From contig JBOEGS010000004.1 in NCBI GenBank assembly GCA_050633545.1, positions 372,001-436,000 of the forward strand: a stretch of 64,000 nt of DNA, given 5' to 3'. Each line of letters begins with the position of its first letter. The first letter of the stretch is position 1. The DNA is from Litorivita sp050633545 (GTDB lineage Bacteria > Pseudomonadota > Alphaproteobacteria > Rhodobacterales > Rhodobacteraceae). Below the pieces are notes generated by a model that did not search any database, had not been told where the DNA came from, and saw only the letters and a program-made list of their open reading frames with translations. Of the stretch, positions 16,817-25,771 are shown in pieces. The position numbers and the translations under genes are program-made.

Positions 16817-17800
16817 CTATTGCAGGCCTCCCATGTTGCCCATCTGGGTAATCCCTTGCACGGACGGGCCGACCAGAATGATCAAAAGCGGCGGCACCGT
16901 GAACATCATTGTGGCAAGTGTCATCTTCGTAGGCAACTTGTTTGCGGCTTCTTCGGCGCGCATCACGCGTTTGTCACGCATTTCCCCAGCGTAAACCCGA
17001 AGCGCATCCGAGATCGAGGTGCCGAAGGTGGCCGATTGCACGAGCACGGTGACAAAGGAGCTGACGTCTTGCACGCCGCAACGCTCGGACATATCGCCCA
17101 AAACGCTGACCTTGTCCTTACCGGCCTTCATCTCATGGGCGACCATTTGAAATTCGTCGGCCAATGCGGGGTAGGAGGCGCGCAATTCGCCCGACACGCG
17201 GTTGATCGATTGATCGAGCGATTGACCCGCCTCCACGCAAACCAGCATCATATCAAGCGAGTCCGGAAAGCCGTTTGTGATCTCTTCTTGGCGCGTCTGC
17301 ACGCGTTTGGTGATCCAGTATTTCGGAAGCATATAGCCCACGCCGCCAGGGCCAAGGATATACATCGCCATCTGTTGGGTGTTGGTCTCGCCGCCCGATT
17401 TGGTGGTGATGTAATAGACCACACCCGCGATCAAAAAGCCCAGCCCCAGCGCGAATTGCGCAAAGTGGAAATAGCGCACCGCGTCCTTGGAGCGATAGCC
17501 CGCGCGGATCAGCTTGAGCCGGACCGCAGAATATTCCTCTTCGGATTTGGGCTCCAAAAAGGAGGCATAGCGGTCAAGCTTTTGGTTGCGGCTGTCCACA
17601 CGCAGGCGCTCGTCGGTCTTGGCGGATTTGGCCGAAACCTTTTGCGCCTTGAGCCGGTCCAGAGGGTCGGCCTTTTTGTTGAGCATCACCGGAAGGGTGA
17701 TGATGATCATCACCAGCCCGACAAACCCGACCGCCATCAAGGGGCCGAATTCACCGAATTGAGCGACGAGCAGCTCGTTGATCGGGGCAAGAATCTCCAT
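16817..17800 (-). CDS. tadC: TadC, type II secretion system F-domain membrane protein
   Basis: 327-aa inner-membrane protein with an N-terminal helix (VGFVGLVMIIITLPVML), a cytosolic basic linker (AQKVSAKSAKTDERLR), and a GspF-type domain near the C-terminus (GFPDSLDMMLVCVEAGQSLDQSINRV, then SFVTVLVQSATFGTSISDALRVYAGEMRDKRVMRAEEAANKLPTKMTLATMMFTVPPLLIIL). TadB and TadC form the membrane platform on which the CpaF ATPase assembles Flp pili. Twelve bases separate it from tadB. Confidence 0.94.
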   Translation of the reverse strand: MEILAPINELLVAQFGEFGPLMAVGFVGLVMIIITLPVMLNKKADPLDRLKAQKVSAKSAKTDERLRVDSRNQKLDRYASFLEPKSEEEYSAVRLKLIRAGYRSKDAVRYFHFAQFALGLGFLIAGVVYYITTKSGGETNTQQMAMYILGPGGVGYMLPKYWITKRVQTRQEEITNGFPDSLDMMLVCVEAGQSLDQSINRVSGELRASYPALADEFQMVAHEMKAGKDKVSVLGDMSERCGVQDVSSFVTVLVQSATFGTSISDALRVYAGEMRDKRVMRAEEAANKLPTKMTLATMMFTVPPLLIILVGPSVQGITQMGNMGGLQ

Positions 17801-17812
17801 GATTTCGGTTCC

Positions 17813-18781
17813 TTAGACTTTGATGTTAACGAGCATGCGCATGACGAACAGGTTGGTGGCCAAGAAGCCCCCGACCGCCAGACAGGCCGGAATGAACAGC
17901 GCGTGGTCCTTGACGTCGTCATAGTAGTGCGGGTCGAGAATGTTGATCACGATCAGCGCGACAATCGGGAAGGCCGACAGGAATTTGCCCGACCATTTTG
18001 CCTCGGCGGTGATCGCTTTCACGCGGCGGAAGAGGCGGAAGCGTGCGCGGATCACCTTGGCCAGACCGGCGAGGATCTCGGCGAGGTTACCCCCCGATTG
18101 CTGTTGAATGGTCACGGCCACCGCGAGGAAGCGCAAATCCTGCATGTCGATGCGTTCGGCCATATCCTTGAGCGCCTCACCCATATCGCGGCCGTAGGCG
18201 GCCTCGTCGGCGATAAAGCCGAACTCGGAGGCCAAAGGATCCCCGACCTCTTTTGCGACAATGGAAATTGCAGAGGCAAAAGGGTGACCGACACGCAAGG
18301 AGCGCACCATAAGTTCGACCGCATCGGGCAATTGCTCTTCGATCATCGAAATGCGTTTGTTTGCCTTCATGGAGACCCACATATAGACACCGCCCACACC
18401 CATGCCGACGCCGACAAGGGCGCGCACGGGCACCGAGGTTTCGGTGCCGATGGTCATGCCAAGGAAGGCCACCACCGAAAGGCCGGCCATCACCAACATC
18501 AATTGCTTTGGTGTAAAGGCGATGGCCGCCTTTTGCGCTTTATCCGCGAGCAGTGAATAAAGCGGGATCGTGCGGTTTTTGCCGTGCTGGTTCATCTCTT
18601 TGCGCAGCTTGGCCATGACCTCTTCGCGCCGGTTGCCCTTCTCGATCATTTCGAGACGGCGATTGACGCGGTTGTTGAGGCTGATGGATTTGCCGAAAAC
18701 CGTCAGATACAGGCCTTCGACGAGCGCCAGCACGCCCAGAAAGATGAGCGCGTAGATAATGGGGGCTGAGCTGATGACCAT
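17813..18781 (-). CDS. tadB: TadB, type II secretion system F-domain membrane protein
   Basis: 322-aa inner-membrane protein, partner of TadC. An N-terminal helix (PIIYALIFLGVLALVEGLYL) is followed by further helices and the GspF-like domain (LPDAVELMVRSLRVGHPFASAISIVAKEVGDPLASEFGFIADEAAYGRDMGEALKDMAERIDMQDLRFLAVAVTIQQQSGGNLAEILAGL). It acts with CpaF to drive pilus growth and retraction. It follows cpaF after five bases, and the conserved SGGNLAEIL motif confirms the family. Confidence 0.95.
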   Translation of the reverse strand: MVISSAPIIYALIFLGVLALVEGLYLTVFGKSISLNNRVNRRLEMIEKGNRREEVMAKLRKEMNQHGKNRTIPLYSLLADKAQKAAIAFTPKQLMLVMAGLSVVAFLGMTIGTETSVPVRALVGVGMGVGGVYMWVSMKANKRISMIEEQLPDAVELMVRSLRVGHPFASAISIVAKEVGDPLASEFGFIADEAAYGRDMGEALKDMAERIDMQDLRFLAVAVTIQQQSGGNLAEILAGLAKVIRARFRLFRRVKAITAEAKWSGKFLSAFPIVALIVINILDPHYYDDVKDHALFIPACLAVGGFLATNLFVMRMLVNIKV

Positions 18782-18786
18782 TGGGG

Positions 18787-20220
18787 TTACTCCGCAGCGA
18801 TGGGTTCAAAGATGGCAGGGGGCAGATCATAGCCCCACATCCGGAAGCGTTCGGAGAAATGCGAACGCACGCCGGTTGCGGTGAAGTGACCGATGATTTT
18901 GTTGTCCGGCGTCAGGCCGACACGTTGGAAGCGGAAAATCTCCTGCATGGAAATCACGTCGCCCTCCATGCCGGTGATCTCGGTGATCGAGGTCATGCGG
19001 CGCGAGCCGTCCTGCAAACGCGAGGCCTGCACGATCAGGTTCACAGCCGAGGAAATCTGGCTGCGCACGGCTTTGAGGGGCATTTCGATCCCCGCCATGG
19101 CAATCATGTTTTCCAGTCGCGAGATCCCGTCGCGCGGGTTGTTGGCGTGGATGGTGGTCATCGATCCGTCGTGGCCGGTGTTCATGGCCTGAAGCATGTC
19201 GATGACTTCCTCGCCGCGGGTTTCCCCGACGATGATCCGGTCCGGACGCATCCGCAGAGCGTTTTTCAAACAATCGCGCGGGCTGACCTCGCCTTTGCCT
19301 TCGACGTTCGGCGGGCGCGATTCCATGCGGCCCACGTGGATCTGTTGCAATTGAAGTTCGGCGGTGTCTTCGATCGTCAGGATGCGTTCGGCATTGTCGA
19401 TAAAGGAGGACAGCGCGTTCAGCGTGGTGGTTTTACCCGAGCCCGTCCCGCCCGAAACGATCACATTGAGACGCGTGGCGACAGCGGCCTGAAGGTAGGC
19501 GGCCATCTCTTCGGTGAAGGCCCCGAATTTGACCAGATCGTCAATCCCGAGCTTGTCCTTCTTGAACTTCCGGATCGAGACCAACGAGCCGTCCACCGCC
19601 ACTGGCGGCACCATGGCGTTGAACCGCGAGCCGTCTTGCAAGCGCGCATCGACGTAGGGGTTGCTTTCGTCAACGCGGCGGCCCACGGCGGATACGATTT
19701 TATCGATGATCCGGAGCAGGTGCTTTTCGTCTTTGAACGTCACATCGGTGAGCTCCAGCTTACCGGCGCGTTCAACGAAAATCTGCTGCGGCCCGTTGAC
19801 GAGAATATCGTTCACCGTGTCGTCTTGCAGCAAGGTTTCAAGCGGGCCAAGGCCGCGCACCTCGTCGTAAAGCTCTTTGGTCAACTGTGTGCGGTCATCG
19901 CGGTTCAGCACGATGCTTTGCGCCTCAAGATATTCGGCGGCAATGGCGTTGATTTCGCCGCGCAACTCGGCCTCGCTGGCCTTGTCCAATGCGGCAAGGT
20001 TGAGGTTGTCCAGCAATTCGCGGTGCAGGTCCAATTTGACCTCGCCCATCCGCTCCTTGCGTTTGAGTTCCTTGTCGGCGGGCACCACACGAGCATCTAC
20101 CGGCATCGGGCGGCGCATGGATGCGGCTTGCTCGACGGGGGCGGTTTTGGGGGCGGGGGCCGCCGCGACCGCTTTGGCGGAGGGGCTGGCGGTGCCGTCT
20201 TTTTTGTAACGCGAGAACAT
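18787..20220 (-). CDS. cpaF: CpaF/TadA pilus assembly ATPase
   Basis: 477-aa cytosolic secretion ATPase of the VirB11/TadA family. An Ala/Pro-rich N-terminus leads to the TadA N-domain (LVNGPQQIFVERAGKLELTDVTF), then RIIDKIVSAVGRRVDESNPYVDARLQDGSRFNAMVPP, Walker A SGGTGSGKTTTLNALS near residues 255-263, Asp box TIEDTAELQ, and HVGRMESRPPN followed by the Walker B region RIIVGETRGEEVIDMLQAMNTGHDGSMTTIHANN. It powers Flp pilus assembly through TadB/TadC. It is translated right after cpaE with a 19-bp gap. Confidence 0.96.
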   Translation of the reverse strand: MFSRYKKDGTASPSAKAVAAAPAPKTAPVEQAASMRRPMPVDARVVPADKELKRKERMGEVKLDLHRELLDNLNLAALDKASEAELRGEINAIAAEYLEAQSIVLNRDDRTQLTKELYDEVRGLGPLETLLQDDTVNDILVNGPQQIFVERAGKLELTDVTFKDEKHLLRIIDKIVSAVGRRVDESNPYVDARLQDGSRFNAMVPPVAVDGSLVSIRKFKKDKLGIDDLVKFGAFTEEMAAYLQAAVATRLNVIVSGGTGSGKTTTLNALSSFIDNAERILTIEDTAELQLQQIHVGRMESRPPNVEGKGEVSPRDCLKNALRMRPDRIIVGETRGEEVIDMLQAMNTGHDGSMTTIHANNPRDGISRLENMIAMAGIEMPLKAVRSQISSAVNLIVQASRLQDGSRRMTSITEITGMEGDVISMQEIFRFQRVGLTPDNKIIGHFTATGVRSHFSERFRMWGYDLPPAIFEPIAAE

Positions 20221-20239
20221 CTATATTACTTTCTCTTTC

Positions 20240-21478
20240 TTACGCCGCAGCGGCTTCGGTTTGACCGAGCTCATGCAGCGATTGCGCCAGTTTGGCGATT
20301 TCCTTGCGCAGCGGGTTCTTCGGTGTCGAGCTTGCCAAAGGCAGCCCGTGATCCGTGCCCTGGGCAACGGGTTTTCCGCCATCGGGCAATTGCAATTCAA
20401 AGCTGACCTCGAGGCTTTCGGCCATGCGTTTGACGCGGGCCTTGCCGTTCAGATCGGTGAATTTCGGCGCGCGGTTGAGGCAAAAGCGCAGGCGCTCGAC
20501 CGGTAGGTCTTCGGCCATAAGCGCGCGTTTGAAACGCAATGTGTTCTGGGCCGAGCGCATGTCGAGTTCTGTGGTGCAGAAGTAAACATGAGCAGCGTGA
20601 AGCACCGCCTCGCTCCATTGCACCAGGGTTTTCGGCATGTCGATGACGATATAGTCGAAGTTCTGGCGCGCGACCTCCAATACGCGGTTGATGTCTTCGG
20701 AGGTCACCAGATCCAGCGGCAGCATGTCGGAAGGCGCGGTCAGCACCTGCAACCGGTCCTCAAACGACAAGAGCGCCGAGTTGAAGACATCCGAATCCAT
20801 CGATTCGGTGTCCGAGAGCATTTCATAGACCGCCTCGCGGCAGGGCAGGTCGAGGAAGGTCGACACCGCCCCGAATTGCAGATCGAGATCGATCAAGCAT
20901 ACTTTGGGGCCGTTGTCCTTGCCCAGCGAGGCCAGTTCCCACGCGAGGTTCACCGCCAAAGTGGTCGCGCCGGTGCCGCCGGCCAATCCGTGCACGGCAA
21001 GGATTACGCCGTCATGAGCGCCGCTCGCGGCCTTGGGCTTGGGGGATGCGGCTTCGGCAGGGGCGGGGGGCGGGGCTTGCAAGCGTTCGATCGCAGCCGA
21101 CAATTCGCCCTCGGGCAAAGGATAGGGGACAAATTCATCCGCGCCTTGGCGCAGAAGCTGGTGCAAAGCGGCGGGGCTGACGTCCTCGGCGATGAGGATG
21201 ACCTTGATTTTATGGGCGCGGGCGGCGGCGATAATTTCGCCAAGCATCACCAGCTTGCCTTCGTCGCTGTCATCAATGGCAAGGGCGACAAATTCAAGAT
21301 CGGTGGCCTCCGGTTGGCTGAAGAAGGCCAAAGCCTCGCCAAACCCCAGATCGCCCCAGCTTTCACCCAAAGCCGTTTCCATGTCCTCGATCAGCAGGTC
21401 GAAGTTTTGCACATCACGGCTGATTGTGCAGGCTTTCAACGGATGCGGATCCGATTGTAGTGTTGCTGTACTCGTCAT
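20240..21478 (-). CDS. cpaE: CpaE/TadZ pilus localisation ATPase
   Basis: 412 aa. The N-terminal half has a receiver-like fold without obvious phosphoacceptor (KVILIAEDVSPAALHQLLRQGADEFVPYPLPEGEL). The C-terminal half is a ParA/MinD-type ATPase with a deviant Walker A GGTGATTLAVNLAWELA: the signature lysine of KGGxGKT is lost, as known for TadZ proteins. DLDLQFGAVSTFLDLPCREAVYEML and DYIVIDMPKTLVQWSEAVL continue the fold. TadZ/CpaE places the Tad machinery, often at a cell pole. It is preceded by a 460-bp gap that should hold its own promoter, and followed by cpaF. Confidence 0.92.
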   Translation of the reverse strand: MTSTATLQSDPHPLKACTISRDVQNFDLLIEDMETALGESWGDLGFGEALAFFSQPEATDLEFVALAIDDSDEGKLVMLGEIIAAARAHKIKVILIAEDVSPAALHQLLRQGADEFVPYPLPEGELSAAIERLQAPPPAPAEAASPKPKAASGAHDGVILAVHGLAGGTGATTLAVNLAWELASLGKDNGPKVCLIDLDLQFGAVSTFLDLPCREAVYEMLSDTESMDSDVFNSALLSFEDRLQVLTAPSDMLPLDLVTSEDINRVLEVARQNFDYIVIDMPKTLVQWSEAVLHAAHVYFCTTELDMRSAQNTLRFKRALMAEDLPVERLRFCLNRAPKFTDLNGKARVKRMAESLEVSFELQLPDGGKPVAQGTDHGLPLASSTPKNPLRKEIAKLAQSLHELGQTEAAAA

Positions 21479-21938
21479 AGCCTCAGTCCTTTTTCAAATC
21501 AGGCCCAGCAGGTTTCTTATGCGCCGCAGCGAAGGGCTCGATCCTCCGGTTGCGACACTGTCCTGCGCTGGCCTGCATCCGACTCGCATCGGACGCACTA
21601 CTCCCATTGACGTTAGAATTGCCGCCAATCTGGGCAACATTTAGGCCAGAATACCGCCTTTGTTTGGTATATTGAGACAGAGTTAAGCTCTTGCTGAATC
21701 AGGCTTTGGGTGGAAATTTCGCCTCTATCAGCTTGATTTTGCTTAGTTTATATTGAGGGTAAAGCGCGTTGGATACTGGGGTTGGCGCGTGTTTCGCGCA
21801 AGACGCCACGGCGCACTGGGGGCTGATGTGTGAACAATGCTCCCGCATCGCCCCTGGCTGCGCCCAAAGGAAAACCGCCGGAGACGATGCTCCGGCGGCT
21901 TTTGAAATTTCGGGTCCCTTGTTCGAAAGGGCCGCGGA
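21479..21938. other. Gap between cpaE and the OmpA-like gene
   Basis: 460 bases without a supported ORF. It contains the OmpA-gene terminator (21871-21904) and, nearer cpaE, AT-rich stretches (TATATTGAGACAGAGTTAAG, TTGATTTTGCTTAGTTTAT) that may hold the minus-strand cpaE promoter. A short inverted repeat GCGCG-TGTTT-CGCGC lies near 21785. The break implies cpaE-onwards is a separate transcription unit from cpaC-ompA. Confidence 0.5.
21871..21904 (-). terminator. Terminator after the tad OmpA-like gene
   Basis: Nine-base stem CCGCCGGAG / CTCCGGCGG with a six-base loop; A4 and T4 runs on the two sides make it usable on both strands. It ends the cpaC-ompA transcript. Confidence 0.8.
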
Positions 21939-22592
21939 TCAATCGGTTTTGAACGAATCGCCGGAGATGCCGGTCAAGCCAGAGCGGGGCACGCCCGAAT
22001 TGACATACTCGCGGTAGACGATCGCCGCGTAACGGCCATCGAGAACCGAGGGGTGGTCTTTCACGAAACCTGACACTTCGGTCACGGTGCGGCGGTTGCG
22101 CCGCTCGCGGCCTTCGGTGACCACAATCGGCTGCGTCTCGCCAAAGGAGGCGACGGCCTCCAGACGGCTGCGCGATATACCTTGGCTGGTCAGATAGCTG
22201 ACCACAGCCTGCGCGCGGCGCAGACCCAAGGATTTGTTATAGGCGTTCGATCCCACCGCATCCGTATGGCCGTAAACGCGGAACCGCGCTTCGGGGAACT
22301 GGCGGATCCATTGCGCTTGTTCGCGCAACGTGTCACGGGCGCCAGCGTCCAACTGCGCGGAATTAAAGGCAAAATTGACGTTGGTGAGCACTTCTGCGGC
22401 AAAGCGGGAGGCGAGCTCGTAGGTGTAGCTGCGCTCGCCCGACATGATCATCGTGTTGTTCATGGTCGCATTGCCAAAAGGTCCGGCCGCGGCGACAAAG
22501 CCCGCCTCACCATAAAAGGTGTTGGCGACCTGCGAGCCTTGCCCGCAGGCGGCGAGGGCTGTAAGAGCCGCTGTTGCCAGATATTTTTTCAT
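21939..22592 (-). CDS. OmpA-domain lipoprotein of the tad locus
   Basis: 217 aa. ATG 22592 gives the lipoprotein signal KKYLATAALTALAAC (lipobox LAAC). A C-terminal OmpA peptidoglycan-binding domain follows (VNFAFNSAQLDAGARDTL, VYGHTDAVGSNAYNKSLGLRRAQAVVSYL, SFGETQPIVVTEGRERRNRRTVTEV). It occupies the position after the secretin where CpaD or TadG genes often lie, and may anchor the secretin to peptidoglycan. A longer start at 22604 is possible; the cpaC stop is at 22609, so the two genes are nearly contiguous. Confidence 0.85.
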   Translation of the reverse strand: MKKYLATAALTALAACGQGSQVANTFYGEAGFVAAAGPFGNATMNNTMIMSGERSYTYELASRFAAEVLTNVNFAFNSAQLDAGARDTLREQAQWIRQFPEARFRVYGHTDAVGSNAYNKSLGLRRAQAVVSYLTSQGISRSRLEAVASFGETQPIVVTEGRERRNRRTVTEVSGFVKDHPSVLDGRYAAIVYREYVNSGVPRSGLTGISGDSFKTD

Positions 22593-22608
22593 GTGCCCAC
22601 GCATCGTA

Positions 22609-24033
22609 TCAATCCATCACATACCCATAAGAACCGCTGAAGTCCTGTTTGGCAACCTCTCCTGCAGCACCGCGGGTGGGGGTGCGGCTTTTGGCGACTT
22701 TGCCAAAGAGGAACAAGTCCTTCTCGGTGGGAGGTTTAACCCGATCTGTCGGCAGTGCAAAGGCCTCGCCGCGTTTCGGGGTCACAAGATGGGCGGTCAC
22801 GATGATGACAAGTTCGGTTTGCTCGCGCTGGTAGTTGGCCGAGCGGAACAGCGCGCCCAGAACCGGCACATCGCCGAGCCAAGGGATCTGTCCGTTCACG
22901 TCCAAGAAGTCATCTTGCAACAGGCCCGCGATGGCAAAGCTTTCGCCGTCGCGCATCTCGACCGTGGTCGAGGTCTCGCGGCGGGTGAAGGCGTCGATCT
23001 TGAAGGCGTTGATTTCAAAGCCGTTATTGGGATCGATCGCCGACACGGATGCGTTCAGTTCGAGGTTGATCAAATCGCTATCAACCACGCGCGGGATAAA
23101 GTTCAGCGCCACGCCGAAGGGTTTGAATTCCACGGTGATCGCGCCGTTATCTTGCGCCACAGGCACCGGATATTCGCCGCCTGCGAGGAATTTCGCCTCT
23201 TGGCCCGACAGGGCGGTCAGGTTCGGCTCTGCCAAAGTGCGCACAACGCCCTTGGTTTCGAGCGCTTCGAGCAAAATACCGACCTCGACCGCGCCGGCAT
23301 CAAAGCCGAACAGCATCGCGCCGTTGTTTTCATTGGTGCCCGGAATATTGCCGCCAAGCGAGGTGCCCGCCGCTCCGGAGTTGTTGTTGGTGCCGTTGCC
23401 GCCGTTCACGCCGACGTTGCCGCCAAAAATCGACCCGTTCAGCGCCAGCGAAGAGCTGAGCGATTTCGAGACGTTACGCTGCATTTCGGCAAAGCGGACC
23501 TTGAGCATGACCTGCTGCACGCCGCCAACACTCATCAGGTTCGAGACCCGTTCGGGGGCATAGCGTTCCGCCAGATCGAGCGCCCGCTGCAAGCGCGCGG
23601 ACGAAGAGACCGTGCCCGACAGAACGATGCCGTCATTTGCGGTGCGCACTTCGATTTTCTCGCCCGGCAGGATTTGCCGCAGGCGCTCTTTGAATTCGCT
23701 GACATCGGCAGAGACGCGGACATCGACGTTGGTGATCAATTGCCCGTTGCCATCAAGCAGCGTCAAAGTGGTCAAACCGGGCGATTTGCCCAAAACATAG
23801 ATCGAACGATCCGAGAGCGAGGAAATATCGGCAATCGCGGGATTGGCGATGCTGAGCTCGGCAAAGGGGACGTCGCTTTCGACGACCACGGCCCGGTTCA
23901 TCGGAACGTCCAAGGACGAGGACATACCGCGTTGTACGACATGGAGATTTTTGGCTTCGGCCATAGGAGCGGCGGCACCAAAACTCAACGTCAGGCCCAT
24001 TAGGGCCGCTTTCAAGAAACTGCTCTTATACAT
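22609..24033 (-). CDS. cpaC: CpaC/RcpA outer-membrane secretin
   Basis: 474 aa. The signal peptide ends near PMAEA-KNLHVV. The N-terminal region has the BON-like segment (VVESDVPFAELSIANPAIADISSLSDRSIYVLGKSPGLTTLTLLD) and the C-terminal half the secretin domain (AVEVGILLEALETKGVVRTLAEPNLTALSGQEAKFLAGGEYPVPV, then VEMRDGESFAIAGLLQDDF and WLGDVPVLGALFRSANYQREQTELVIIVTAHLV). It forms the outer-membrane channel for Flp pili. A Gly/Asn-rich insertion (GGNVGVNGGNGTNNNSG) lies before the secretin domain. ATG 24033 is chosen with AGAAAGGCAGG upstream. A CtrA-like site lies about 67 bp upstream. Confidence 0.94.
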   Translation of the reverse strand: MYKSSFLKAALMGLTLSFGAAAPMAEAKNLHVVQRGMSSSLDVPMNRAVVVESDVPFAELSIANPAIADISSLSDRSIYVLGKSPGLTTLTLLDGNGQLITNVDVRVSADVSEFKERLRQILPGEKIEVRTANDGIVLSGTVSSSARLQRALDLAERYAPERVSNLMSVGGVQQVMLKVRFAEMQRNVSKSLSSSLALNGSIFGGNVGVNGGNGTNNNSGAAGTSLGGNIPGTNENNGAMLFGFDAGAVEVGILLEALETKGVVRTLAEPNLTALSGQEAKFLAGGEYPVPVAQDNGAITVEFKPFGVALNFIPRVVDSDLINLELNASVSAIDPNNGFEINAFKIDAFTRRETSTTVEMRDGESFAIAGLLQDDFLDVNGQIPWLGDVPVLGALFRSANYQREQTELVIIVTAHLVTPKRGEAFALPTDRVKPPTEKDLFLFGKVAKSRTPTRGAAGEVAKQDFSGSYGYVMD

Positions 24034-24098
24034 GTGACCTGCCTTTCTGATCACGCCTCATTTTCGGGTCTTATTGCCCGGATTTTGTCGCTACCATG

Positions 24099-24115
24099 CG
24101 TTAACTTCGCTTTTA
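24099..24115 (-). promoter_or_regulatory. CtrA-like site upstream of cpaC
   Basis: On the minus strand TAAA-N7-TTAAC, one mismatch from TTAA-N7-TTAAC, about 66 bp before the cpaC start. CtrA controls pilin and tad genes in other alphaproteobacteria. Motif-only evidence. Confidence 0.32.
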
Positions 24116-24198
24116 TTGCAAGAATCAAAGGCTTCGCAGCGAGAGTTTATGTGGATAAGTGGCAACAACCGCCAAGACGTTGCCCGTTTGCAATAGAC

Positions 24199-24228
24199 AA
24201 AGGGCGCCCCGAATTGCGGAGCGCCCTT
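24199..24228 (-). terminator. Hairpin between cpaB and cpaC
   Basis: Stem AGGGCGC / GCGCCCT with a short T run (three T) on the minus strand. It lies after the cpaB stop and may terminate or attenuate the cpaB message. Confidence 0.55.
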
Positions 24229-24265
24229 GCCATCTCCCAAAGGGAAGCGGGAGGTGATGTGCCGA

Positions 24266-25126
24266 TCAGTTGGTGCAGGGGATCGGAATTTCGACCACAT
24301 CCGCGCCGCGGCGTGTGCGGATGGTGCAGATCTTCTCTTCCTCGGCTTGCACGACAACCGGCGCGGCCTCGATGCCCAAAAGCGAGCGCTGGTCGACTTC
24401 GATGGCTTCGGCGACGGTGTCGTCCTCATTGCCCACCAAGGACAGCGACAGGCGGCCCGAGGATTGCGCTTGCGCGAGGGCTGCGACTTGCTGCGGGGTG
24501 GCGGCGACGGTCACGGTGCGCGCGATCATCGTCTCGGAGGCCTCTCCGCTGCTGTCTTGGTCGACGGCAATCAGTTTAACGCCCGCTTCGATCAATTTGG
24601 TGACATCACCGCGGTCGCCGCCTCGTGCACCTGTTTCAATCGCGCCGGTCCAGTAGACGTCAACGCGGTCACCCGGGCGCAAGAAGCCCGACACGCCGGA
24701 GGCGACATCGACCTTGATCGCAAAGGCGCGTTTGCCGCGCTCAAGCTGCGAGGTCAGGCCTGCGCTTTCGCCAGGCTCGGTGACTTTCACGGCGCTCATG
24801 GCTTCGTTTTTCTCGATCGTGCGCAAGGCGGTGCGCAGCACATTCTCGCCTTGGGGGAAGAAGGCGGCTTTGCTGGTAAATGTGCCCTCAGGCATGGCGT
24901 TTTCGGGGAATTTGACGACGCGGAGGTCTTCTTCCTTGATCACATCGCCATATTTTAGCTGTTTGTCGGCGACGTAAATGTCGATCATCGTCGCCACGGA
25001 GGCATTCATTGCGCGCTCTTGTGCGAGGGCGGTTTGATAGGCGGTCACGTAGTTCTTGACCATATAGGTGGCAAAACCGGCCAGCCCGAGGCCAACGATC
25101 AGCACCAGTCCAAAGACCATACGCAT
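24266..25126 (-). CDS. cpaB: CpaB/RcpC pilus assembly protein
   Basis: 286 aa with one N-terminal transmembrane helix (VFGLVLIVGLGLAGFATYMV). It has a SAF-type beta-clip region (IYVADKQLKYGDVIKEEDLRVVKFPENAMPEGTF) and the RcpC domain (RAFAIKVDVASGVSGFLRPGDRVDVYWT, then RTVTVAATPQQVAALAQAQSSGRLSLSLV). CpaB sits in the periplasm and is thought to help gate the secretin. A cysteine pair near the end (KICTIRTRRG…IPIPC) may form a disulfide. It stands 233 bp before cpaC and after the flp2 terminator. Confidence 0.92.
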   Translation of the reverse strand: MRMVFGLVLIVGLGLAGFATYMVKNYVTAYQTALAQERAMNASVATMIDIYVADKQLKYGDVIKEEDLRVVKFPENAMPEGTFTSKAAFFPQGENVLRTALRTIEKNEAMSAVKVTEPGESAGLTSQLERGKRAFAIKVDVASGVSGFLRPGDRVDVYWTGAIETGARGGDRGDVTKLIEAGVKLIAVDQDSSGEASETMIARTVTVAATPQQVAALAQAQSSGRLSLSLVGNEDDTVAEAIEVDQRSLLGIEAAPVVVQAEEEKICTIRTRRGADVVEIPIPCTN

Positions 25127-25519
25127 TTGATTTCCCTTTCGTATGTTTCCTGCGCGCGCGTGCCAGTGAGGCCCAAACGCACAGAGCGACGCATTGGTCG
25201 CAAATCTGCTCTAGGGGGAGATTACCCGCGAAATGTGGCCAAATCTGGGAAGGGGTGTGAATTGTTCATGATTTGGTGACGAAGAGGGCCTCGCAGGCCT
25301 GATTGAACCCTATTCGCGGGGCGTAAAAAAACCTCCGGCGCGCGGGGCGAGGGAGGCGTGATCGCAATGAACAAAACAGATGTCGCGCGGTGATATGGCG
25401 CGATGGGGCACGGCTCAAGGCTGATCGGCGCGTTCTGCGCCTCCCGAAAATGAGCGGGGCCTTTGGAATATGAGCAAGGGCCGAAGCCGGCGCTTACCTT
25501 TGGTATGGCAAAAGAGGGA
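25127..25519. other. Gap between flp2 and cpaB
   Basis: About 390 bases. It holds the flp2 terminator (25325-25356); the remainder, closest to cpaB, should contain the cpaB promoter. No convincing ORF was seen; an ORF of 117 codons across it lacks any recognisable fold. Confidence 0.5.
25325..25356 (-). terminator. Terminator after flp2
   Basis: Stem CCTCC / GGAGG enclosing a GC-rich inner stem, then seven T on the minus strand. It separates the pilin transcript from cpaB. Confidence 0.7.
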
Positions 25520-25696
25520 TCAGAAGGTCCAGCTTTGCATATAAGTGGTTGTCCCATCCGCCATATCGACTGCACCTTGTCGCATCATGTAGTAGCCGCC
25601 AGCCATCAGGCCCACGACCGCGGCGGTCAACACCACCCAATCAACGGTGACAGCGCCATCTTCGCGCTTGGAAAAACGTTTAAAAATAGACTTCAT
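25520..25696 (-). CDS. Flp-family pilin 2 (58 aa)
   Basis: 58-aa pilin beginning MKSIFKRFSKREDG. The processing signal is G-AVTVDW followed by the hydrophobic helix VVLTAAVVGLMAGGYYMM. The prepilin peptidase would cut after the Gly, leaving a mature helix. As in flp1, the conserved Glu5-Tyr6 of classical Flp pilins is replaced by Asp5-Trp6. The C-terminus (TTTYMQSWTF) is shorter than that of flp1. A ribosome site GAGGTC lies upstream of the ATG. The two pilins share a near-identical N-terminal half, so one could be major and the other minor. Confidence 0.85.
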   Translation of the reverse strand: MKSIFKRFSKREDGAVTVDWVVLTAAVVGLMAGGYYMMRQGAVDMADGTTTYMQSWTF

Positions 25697-25771
25697 GAGT
25701 GACCTCGATGTTCAGTCAGCGGCATCCGGAAATCGGGCGGCGAGCGTCTTGCAACGCAAACCTTGTGCCAT

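Noticed and set aside
21769..22017. 82-codon plus-strand ORF over the OmpA terminator
   Set aside because: It overlaps the OmpA gene end and its terminator, has no ribosome site, and no recognisable sequence features.
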